Source: Dirofilaria immitis (Eukaryota > Nematoda > Chromadorea > Rhabditida > Onchocercidae). Taken from it: 27,604 nucleotides of DNA. Shown piece by piece: positions 23,001 through 27,604 of this stretch. The DNA is taken from the NCBI GenBank assembly GCA_024305405.1, contig JAKNDB010000062.1:1-27604 (forward strand), read 5' to 3'. Numbering within the stretch: position 1 is the first letter of the stretch; every line of letters starts with the position of its first letter. Both the position numbers and the translations under genes were made by a program. The notes below the pieces were generated by a model. That model was not told the DNA's origin. It saw only the letters and a program-made list of their open reading frames with translations, and searched no databases.

Positions 23001-26000
23001 TTTCAAATTGCTATCACCGTCGAATATGAGAATTTTAATTTTCTTATTTTGCTGCATAATATCCTTAAATGCTGCGCTCATGGATGTCTGCTCATTATAG
23101 GATAATAAGGGACTGAAAAATTATCAATTCACAATTATTTATATCAGAAAATAGAAGTTAATACTTTAAATCTTAATCAGTAGTTCTTATTATTGTCTTT
23201 CTTCTTGTATAAAAGATGGAGAAAAAATTCGAATCACTATAAGCACTTAAAAATATAATCAATATTCCTTTGAAGCACTGTACAAATTAATTTATAAAAT
23301 TAGGCAAATATGTCTAGATAAATTTACTTGCAAATTTGCCATTCCGATGCATCTTCAGAAACATTCAACCATTGTCGTACCTCATTTAAGCGAAGATATT
23401 TGCTAATTGCATCATTCATATAGCAATGATATGATGCGAATGCATCCGTGGAATGATAATTAATATAATTCTGAATTCAGAAAAAATTAATCAAAATCAA
23501 AGAAAAAAATCAACAAATCAGATAATCGTAAAATAGTATTTTTGAAATTGATTTAAACAATATCAAATAACGAAGATATTTATAAATCATGTATCAATAT
23601 GGCAAAAAATTTCATTTATTTCTAAAGTAAGAAATTAACCGGTTGATTAATGAAAAAGGAATTATTTGTTAGTGGTTGTGGATTATAATTTAAAGCCTGT
23701 CCATTCATTTCCTGTTTCGTTTGACTACTATCATCGTTATAGATAGGAATCATTTCTTCATGACATTTATTGTACACGTTTAAAGATGGATTCCTGCAGT
23801 AAAATACAATAAATAAAATTTATGAAAATTATTTTAAAAGAATCTATGGAATAGAATCTTTGCAAATAACCAAGCAATGCAATTTTATTCAACTTTTTTT
23901 TAGGACTTATTGTCAAAAGTTTTTCTGAAAAAAAAGAGAGTAACTATATCTACATCACTTCTTTCTTAATCATTAGCTGATAAAATTATTATTACTTATA
24001 ATTATTACTCATATGATTACTACCATATACGATTTTATAAAAATATATTATCTCTCTTTTGCTCGTTATTCTTGAATAAAGTTCCAAATGCTAGCAAATG
24101 AATCATACTTTCGTTGAAACATTCCTTCACGTACGTACTGAGCAACAAGCCGGGAGCATTCTGAATTAGTTTTTGGTGTTACAATACCTTGATTATCAAA
24201 GGTGACATATTTCATAAGTTGACAAGATTCTTGATAGATTCCATTCTCATCTATGCAACATGAAATCAACTGATCCCATTCACTGAAATTTGCAATTCGT
24301 TGGGAATTGTTGCACAAAAATTACCAATTGCAGATATACAAAGAATTATAAAAAGAAACACATACTATTTGCCAATTAAACCACCGAAGTATAATTCATT
24401 TGGGATAATATTGATTGATGCTTCATGGTCTAATAATGAATTGCCCAAACCTATGCCAGTTAATTTTGGAATTTCAGAAACTGTCTGGAAAATCAATTTT
24501 ATCGATTAGATCGATATTTAGAAGAGATGATTTTTGTTAAGATTTCAAAGAATTCGACATGGATATTAAATTTACTCTTTGTTTAACTAGTTTGTTTAAA
24601 AACAATTCAATAATTCTTATTAGAGATATTTATTTAAACTGATATAGTGAATTTCCTGAATATAATTATCCACAAAATATGATAATATACTAAAAGCGAT
24701 GCCGTAAATAACTGAAGACTATATGAGTACAGTAGAGATTTCTTGTTAAAATTAAAATACTATTCATTTCATATATATAGGAAATATATTGTAGCATAAT
24801 GATGTCAAGTTAATATCATTCAAATTATTTCCAATACGAATATTTCTCTATAATATTTCAATGAGAATTAGAAATGATAGTTTAAACATTGAAAAAATTT
24901 GAGCAATAATATATATATAAAGCATTTAGGAAATTCAGAAATTTTTAATATGAAAAAATATTTTCATTTGATTATTTATAAATTTAAATATCACTCAGAT
25001 CTGTTAATTAAGAAACTTACTTTAGCTAATTTTAGAGCCAATAATAAAGCGTAACGGCTACCATTACCTTGACCAAATATGTATAAATGATTTTGTACAT
25101 AATTGGCACCAATAGATGTTTTATAGAAATTTGCGATGGCATTCAGTAATCCATCCACAATCTGAGCAGTAATTTTTATCAGTAATTTATTAGTTATTGG
25201 ATGATAAAATCAAATAGTTTTTATAAGAAAAGAATATAACAATACTTGCCTCATTGTCATTGTACTCTGTTTTATTACCTAATGAATAACCCGTGTTTGG
25301 AACTGCTTCCAAAATAACATATTTGCAACCTGCAAAGATGTTAAATATAATCATTTATAAATTATTTTTAATAAATTATTAGATGGAATATTTATATGGA
25401 AAATATGAAGCGTTTATGAAGCGAAATTATGAGTAGCAAAATTACAAAAGTAGTTCTGAGCTAACTAATTATCATTAGTAGTAAAGCGAAGAAAGAAAGA
25501 GGAAGGAATTTCTATGGCAAATGTTTCAGAATTCTCTAATTCACATATCTATCTTACAAGTTTTATGAAAGAAGAAGTTCAGCAATAATAATAATAACAA
25601 ATGACTTTCATCAACTCACATTGATCATAAATACAATTCGTCACTCTTATCATCGATATCATTTATTACGTTTAATGTGAAATAATGATGATCATAGTAA
25701 GGATTTTATTCGAACGTCGAATTTATAATGAATTTTTGCTAAATTCAAATAAAAAAATGAAAAATTTTTACATGATCCCATGAATATGGATTTTCATATA
25801 ACTTTTTTCCATATTTTCCAACACGATATGGGCCAACATTGCTAAATATATCATAAAATGAGCTACAATCTGGACCATTACCAAGCCATACAATCAAAGG
25901 AGCGATTTGATTTATGGACGGAATCCACCTGAATTATCATTTTTTAATCATATCCTTCAAAACAATGCACCTTCTTTTTTGAATGCGACCGAATACGATC

Positions 26001-27346
26001 ACTACAAAAAGAATGTTGTCAGAAAGGCTTATGACAACAACTAGTTTTTTTTTTTTTTTATTCGATTTATTCTAATATCATCTCCATAAAATCTGAGCAT
26101 GTTAATGATCGCAGCAAAACTTGACTAATGATTACAGACCTAGATTATAGGCTTGATGAAAATCAAATCTAACAAAAAGGAAATTTTGAAAGCAAGATTC
26201 CTGGACAAGGATTGCTTCGCCCTGAAACTTTTTATTTTGCAATCCTTATTATTTGAACAGGAAAAAAAAGCTAACGTCCAAAAATGTAAAGCTATACTTT
26301 GTTTATATAACTTGAATGATTGTTTTTGTAAATTTAGAATTTTCATACCAGAAGAAAAGATTATTTCCATGACCATCCGCTAGATATCCAGTTGTAGTTT
26401 CCAAACTATACTGAAATGTTCGTCCAGGCATATTTTTATTATCAACCGACTCATCTTTTTCTAATTTCTCTGGATTGGATCGTTCTGTGTCAGCATAGAA
26501 ATTATTCGTTTCGGCCGCAATCTGCAGTATTCATGAAATTTTTTGAAATATATTAATAAAAATATTAGAATAATATATACTTTTAAAGGTGAATACATTC
26601 TCATTTAATCAATTTCATCCATCTGGCATTTTTTCTTTTATATAGATATTTCAGAAATCAATTTTTCATATTTTTAATTTCTTTTTCTTTCTTTTTGAAT
26701 CTTTTTAATTTCTTTATTAAAGATTCAAATTTAAATAAATGTTGCTAATAAGACTCATTTTTCGCTCATTTCAAATTTTTCCGATAATTTGAATTCCTTC
26801 ACTGCTTTGTGCCGAAAAACAATTGAAAACGCAATATGTTTTTTCTTCGTTTCATCGCACAATTTTTTTGATTCTTTTAATTTACTTGTTAATAGGAATT
26901 GCTTGTATTATTTTTGAGAAGAAAGTATGAAAAACATTAAGATTAGACCTGATTCAGTATTTGGTATTGCTTTTCAATGGGGTCAATTTAGTGCTCACGG
27001 AAATTGAAGTTGAAAGATCGGTTTGTTTCATGAAATTATTTAACATTTGAAGCAATGGGCCAGGCCTATCGAATGAAACGGAATGTCCAGCACCCTCAAA
27101 ATAAAGCAATTGATTCTATTACGTAGAAAAAGATATTTAAAAATCCAATAATTTACTTCATAGTAATTTTTAGAAAAGTTGAATCTTGAAAATGATTCTA
27201 TTCATCATAGCCAAAATAATTTATCTGTTCATTTGCAAATGATCGTTAAAATTGCTCTGCTAATCAAAGTAGTACTATTAATTTTCTCGGAGTTCTGCTT
27301 GGCAATATTTTCATATGATTCATCCAATGATTCATTATTCCAACTT
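17032..27346 (-). CDS. Multi-domain serine carboxypeptidase (peptidase S10), 3' part; at least 28 exons
   Basis: S10 enzymes remove C-terminal residues using a Ser-Asp-His triad, usually in lysosomes or after secretion. This gene, read leftward, encodes the C-terminal tail of one S10 domain (exons 1-3), a full second domain (exons 4-14, about 530 codons) and a full third domain (exons 15-28, about 550 codons). Domain 2 has lost Ser (GQGNGS for GESYAG) and Asp (GDSN for GDxD), and its His lies in VDHH. Domain 3 keeps [18 protein letters not shown] and GGGH. Splice phases agree at nearly all junctions. Exceptions are exon 6 (one base short) and the exon 20/21 join (one base short). Several N-glycosylation sequons fit a secretory route. 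The 5' end is outside the window. Large multi-S10 proteins are known in nematodes (C. elegans K10C2.1, from memory). Confidence 0.88.
17445..17461 (-). CDS. S10 exon 27: 17-nt micro-exon (or final exon)
   Basis: CTCACAG, then GATCGACATAGCAATGT, then GTAAGTAT gives DRHSN plus two bases. The donor is an excellent consensus. If it is not used, the frame ends at once in GTG TAA, which would make this the last exon (DRHSNV and stop). Both readings preserve the enzyme. Confidence 0.5.
17773..17907 (-). CDS. S10 exon 26: catalytic His of the live domain
   Basis: 45 codons: [20 protein letters not shown] then [20 protein letters not shown] and LPQYN. GGGH carries the catalytic His. The outer edge of the inverted repeat lies within this exon. 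The donor is AAT followed by GTATGT. Confidence 0.96.
17908..18260 (-). other. Intron between S10 exons 25 and 26
   Basis: 353 bases, AT-rich. Its first part is recognisably but distantly similar to the corresponding intron at 9897-10214 in the inverted copy. Confidence 0.65.
18261..18380 (-). CDS. S10 exon 25: helix before the His motif, live domain
   Basis: 40 codons: [20 protein letters not shown] then [25 protein letters not shown] and 'liTiK' fit the family and align with exon 13. Decayed copy at 9803-9896. Confidence 0.93.
18381..18747 (-). other. Intron between S10 exons 24 and 25
   Basis: 367 bases. A small open stretch near 18646-18715 that includes a Trp was considered as coding but has no acceptor and is not needed. 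Confidence 0.7.
18748..18925 (-). CDS. S10 exon 24: catalytic Asp of the live domain
   Basis: It reads [20 protein letters not shown] then [20 protein letters not shown] and [19 protein letters not shown] carries the catalytic Asp. Flanked by CCCTGCAG and GTGAGT. Confidence 0.96.
19055..19200 (-). CDS. S10 exon 23: 'YLN..yVR.ALHIP' region of the live domain
   Basis: It reads [20 protein letters not shown] then [20 protein letters not shown] and ends YEFC. Strong family match. Ends CAA followed by GTAAAC, phase 2. Confidence 0.95.
19380..19563 (-). CDS. S10 exon 22: 'niYn.Y.dCy' region of the live domain
   Basis: It reads [20 protein letters not shown] then a Gln- and Ser-rich insertion ending EIAHTNAM. 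The donor is ATG followed by GTTTTA, phase 0. Its counterpart is exon 10. Confidence 0.9.
19702..19884 (-). CDS. S10 exon 21: cap region of the live domain
   Basis: It reads [20 protein letters not shown] then [20 protein letters not shown] and [15 protein letters not shown]. The W..L..CC motif is aligned with exon 9. One N-glycosylation sequon (NVT) is present. Confidence 0.9.
20044..20092 (-). CDS. S10 exon 20: 'yfHGfygk' of the live domain, probably one base short
   Basis: 16 codons plus one base: [16 protein letters not shown]. The donor is AAAA followed by GTAAAA, leaving phase 1, whereas exon 21 needs phase 2 and the paralogous exon 8 ends in phase 2. One more A in the AAAA run before the donor would restore the frame, so this is either an assembly indel or a real frameshift in the otherwise intact domain. 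Confidence 0.8.
20297..20365 (-). CDS. S10 exon 19: 'LKGm.IGNGyls' of the live domain
   Basis: 23 codons: [20 protein letters not shown] then IVN. Flanked by TTTTCAG and GTTAGT. An intron splits this region here but not in the dead domain (exon 8). Confidence 0.92.
20366..20798 (-). other. Intron between S10 exons 18 and 19
   Basis: 433 bases, AT-rich, nothing recognised. Confidence 0.7.
20799..20942 (-). CDS. S10 exon 18: catalytic Ser of the live domain
   Basis: It reads [20 protein letters not shown] then [26 protein letters not shown] carries the nucleophile. Phase 0/0 and nearly the same length as exon 7 (144 versus 141), so it is the direct counterpart. Confidence 0.97.
21005..21100 (-). 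CDS. S10 exon 17: '[17 protein letters not shown]' of the live domain
   Basis: 32 codons beginning [20 protein letters not shown]. Flanked by TTTTTAG and GTGCAT, phase 0/0. Confidence 0.95.
21226..21388 (-). CDS. S10 exon 16: NGGPGCSS motif of the live domain
   Basis: It reads [20 protein letters not shown] then [16 protein letters not shown] and ends FSWNK. The substrate and oxyanion motif is intact, unlike in exon 5. The next intron starts GTAGCA. Confidence 0.97.
21510..21624 (-). CDS. S10 exon 15: start of the live domain
   Basis: It reads [20 protein letters not shown] then [19 protein letters not shown]-x-I-x-x-L-P-G-L and Y-S-G-Y-L are the standard beginning of an S10 domain. It ends TACTG followed by GTTAAA, phase 2. 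Confidence 0.93.
21625..22232 (-). other. Intron at the dead/live domain boundary
   Basis: 608 bases, the longest intron seen in this gene. It contains one short plus-strand frame with no homology. If two genes rather than one were present, the boundary would fall here, but exon 14 has no stop before a good in-phase donor and exon 15 no start. Confidence 0.65.
22233..22383 (-). CDS. S10 exon 14: His region of the dead domain
   Basis: It reads [20 protein letters not shown] and continues [14 protein letters not shown]. The family GAGH.vp.drP is here VDHH.GLDQP, so a His persists without the Gly context. The end, [11 protein letters not shown], is followed by GTAAAT and passes in phase 1 into the next domain without a stop. 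Confidence 0.9.
22649..22818 (-). CDS. S10 exon 13: helix before the His motif, dead domain
   Basis: It reads [20 protein letters not shown] then [20 protein letters not shown] and ends TTIHLLTIK. The R..W and AGF.K.F elements are typical. It ends AAA followed by GTAATT in phase 0. Confidence 0.88.
22985..23112 (-). CDS. S10 exon 12: catalytic Asp replaced in the dead domain
   Basis: It reads [20 protein letters not shown] then [18 protein letters not shown]. The family motif is YNGDxD, with the second Asp catalytic; here it is GDSN, so Asp is Asn. It ends ACAA followed by GTTGGT and joins exon 13 in phase. Confidence 0.9.
23328..23470 (-). CDS. S10 exon 11: 'YLn...V..aL.v...W..C' region of the dead domain
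   Basis: It reads [20 protein letters not shown] then [15 protein letters not shown]. This is the conserved segment before the Asp exon. The donor is TGCAA followed by GTAAAT, phase 2, the same as exon 23. Confidence 0.9.
23640..23793 (-). CDS. S10 exon 10: 'vYn.y..C' region of the dead domain
   Basis: It reads [20 protein letters not shown] and a polar insertion, ending SFFINQP. It matches 'NvYniy..C' in S10. Phase 2 in and 0 out, as for exon 22 of the live domain. Confidence 0.85.
24109..24282 (-). CDS. S10 exon 9: cap region of the dead domain
   Basis: It begins [20 protein letters not shown] and ends [17 protein letters not shown]. The W..L...CC pattern is the S10 cap segment. The donor is CGAAA followed by GTATGA. 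A longer open frame to a TAA exists but would skip the in-phase join to exon 10, so it is not preferred. Confidence 0.85.
24366..24484 (-). CDS. S10 exon 8: 'LkGigiGN' strand of the dead domain
   Basis: It reads [20 protein letters not shown] then [10 protein letters not shown], matching the S10 'iNLKGi.iGNg....YyHGlig' region. The donor is AAATA followed by GTATGTG, phase 2. It equals exons 19 and 20 of the live domain fused (119 versus 118 bases). Confidence 0.88.
24485..25020 (-). other. Intron between S10 exons 7 and 8
   Basis: 536 bases, very AT-rich, with (AT)n near 24908. No coding signal. Confidence 0.7.
25021..25161 (-). CDS. S10 exon 7: nucleophile region of the dead domain
   Basis: 47 codons. 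[20 protein letters not shown] stands where S10 enzymes have 'lyitGESYaGhyip'. G-E-S-Y-A-G has become G-Q-G-N-G-S, so the nucleophilic Ser is absent. The exon is flanked by a GCTCAG acceptor and GTAAGT donor in phase 0/0, like exon 18. Confidence 0.93.
25250..25329 (-). CDS. S10 exon 6, one base short, with a GC splice donor
   Basis: After TTTGCAG the phase-0 frame begins VANMLF, then breaks. The frame one base over continues [20 protein letters not shown]. The counterpart in the live domain (exon 17) reads [18 protein letters not shown]. One missing T in the minus-strand run ATTTTGG (25311-25314 on plus) explains the break and would make the length 81. The donor is GAG followed by GCAAGT, the standard GC-AG variant, and it joins exon 7 in phase. 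Confidence 0.8.
25330..25771 (-). other. Intron between S10 exons 5 and 6
   Basis: 442 bases, AT-rich, no coding signal recognised. Confidence 0.7.
25772..25928 (-). CDS. S10 exon 5: altered oxyanion/substrate loop of the dead domain
   Basis: It reads [20 protein letters not shown] then [16 protein letters not shown] and ends YENPYSWDH. The family motif [10 protein letters not shown] is here [10 protein letters not shown], so the loop residues that bind the substrate carboxylate are changed. Entry phase 2 and exit phase 0 match exon 16 of the live domain. Confidence 0.92.
25929..26348 (-). other. Intron between S10 exons 4 and 5
   Basis: 420 bases. Overlapping 76-78-codon frames on both strands have no S10 similarity. 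A T-run near 26045-26059 is present. Confidence 0.75.
26349..26521 (-). CDS. S10 exon 4: linker and start of the dead domain
   Basis: After ACTGCAG it reads [19 protein letters not shown], an acidic linker, then [19 protein letters not shown] and LFF, matching the S10 strand 'GYL....lfyW'. It ends TTCTG followed by GTATGA, phase 2. Confidence 0.85.
26522..26998 (-). other. Intron between S10 exons 3 and 4
   Basis: 477 bases, AT-rich, with poly-pyrimidine runs and no coding signal. If exon 3 were a gene end, this would be an intergenic gap. Confidence 0.6.
26999..27115 (-). CDS. S10 exon 3: catalytic-His end of the upstream domain
   Basis: 39 codons beginning [20 protein letters not shown] and continuing [14 protein letters not shown]. 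This is the classic S10 C-terminal signature (GAGH, D-R-P-G-P, LQ-L-NF). It ends TCC followed by GTGAGC in phase 0, then continues into the linker of the next domain rather than stopping. A TGA lies further on if the donor is not used, so a gene end here is the alternative. Confidence 0.8.
27157..27197 (-). CDS. S10 exon 2 (tentative): upstream domain
   Basis: It reads [13 protein letters not shown] and ends GAA followed by GTAAAT. It joins exon 3 in phase, giving [14 protein letters not shown], which fits the strand before the catalytic His of S10. The intron to exon 3 would be 41 bases, short but possible in nematodes. Confidence 0.45.
27276..27346 (-). CDS. S10 exon 1 (tentative): upstream domain
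   Basis: It reads [20 protein letters not shown] then KIN between an acceptor-like AAATAG and the donor GTACTA. The phase agrees with exon 2. In S10 proteins the region before the His motif holds a Trp and a variable linker, which fits, but this is not diagnostic. Confidence 0.35.
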
Positions 27347-27604
27347 CTATTTCATAGAAATTGGAAAAGTTTTTGAATTAAAATTCACGGCTGAAAGAAT
27401 AGAAGAAAAAAAGATGATCGAAAATGTAGGAAATAATTGAATAATCATTTCAGAGTTCCTCAATACATAAATAAACAGTCTGTTTACTATTCGGTGACAA
27501 AATTTATCTATCGTGTCATTTGCTTACAGCAGATCAAAAATGAAATGATCCATAAGATTAAAATTTTAATCTGTTAGGAATATCTCAGTATACAACCTTA
27601 ATGG
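27347..27604. other. Right edge, probable intron or earlier S10 exons not resolved
   Basis: No S10 motif could be read here on the minus strand. A 65-codon plus-strand frame at 27179-27376 is hydrophobic and antisense to the tentative exons. It is discounted. Confidence 0.4.

Noticed and set aside
24066..24108. Extension of S10 exon 9 to an in-frame TAA
   Set aside because: The donor at 24108 joins exon 10 in phase and keeps the S10 alignment. The extension would truncate the domain.
27179..27376. 65-codon plus-strand hydrophobic frame
   Set aside because: Antisense to candidate S10 exons, AT-rich hydrophobic codons only, no motif.

Overview
This window is AT-rich animal DNA, most probably from a parasitic nematode and perhaps a spirurid/filarial one. 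The signs are many small exons with GT-AG introns and T-rich nematode-type acceptors (TTTTCAG), a serpentine chemoreceptor-like gene, and a multi-domain serine carboxypeptidase (peptidase family S10) of the large kind nematodes carry. No bacterial features are present. The species assignment is inference.

Layout from left to right. (1) 1-2769 is a 71-bp tandem satellite of about 35 copies. Every copy holds a 10-bp-arm hairpin, and six longer variants (109-112 bp) are scattered among the standard units. (2) 2788-3254 is a truncated LTR-retroelement end on the minus strand: an LTR with TGTC...GACA ends, a poly(A) signal and a primer-binding-site-like stretch, cut off by the satellite. (3) 3255-5735 is intergenic, with a GT/GTAT microsatellite and a higher-GC block. 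(4) 5736-7702 (+) holds the exons of a 7-TM serpentine receptor (Srx/Srsx-like) with single-base frame breaks. (5) 7703-9802 is mostly gene-free and includes a small degenerate TIR (MITE-like) element. (6) 9803-11062 (+) is a decayed copy of the 3' end of an S10 carboxypeptidase gene. (7) 10236-12295 and 15849-17886 are two ~2-kb arms of a large inverted repeat, separated by a 3.55-kb spacer with short tandem repeats. (8) 17032-27346 (-) is the main gene, at least 28 exons of a multi-domain S10 carboxypeptidase whose 5' end lies beyond the right edge.

The carboxypeptidase gene is the most informative part. On the minus strand, 27.35-27.0 kb gives the C-terminal end of an upstream S10 domain (GAGH motif). 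Next comes a complete ~530-codon S10 domain (26.5-22.2 kb) that has lost its nucleophile (GESYAG became GQGNGS) and its catalytic Asp (GDxD became GDSN), so it is a pseudoenzyme domain. Then comes a complete ~550-codon domain (21.6-17.0 kb) with all three catalytic residues (GESYAG, GDLD, GGGH). Intron positions and phases match between these two units, so they arose by tandem duplication. One likely product is a secreted or lysosomal protein pairing dead and live carboxypeptidase modules.

The 3' end of this gene also exists as an inverted, tail-to-tail copy at 9.8-11.1 kb. There the catalytic GGGH has become NENY and the preceding exon carries stop codons. From the codons just after the catalytic His onward the two copies are nearly identical, while upstream they are strongly diverged. 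That sharp step suggests gene conversion or a later re-duplication between the arms. Several frame mismatches in both the receptor and the peptidase are single missing bases, mostly placeable in homopolymers, so assembly errors must be weighed against true pseudogenes.
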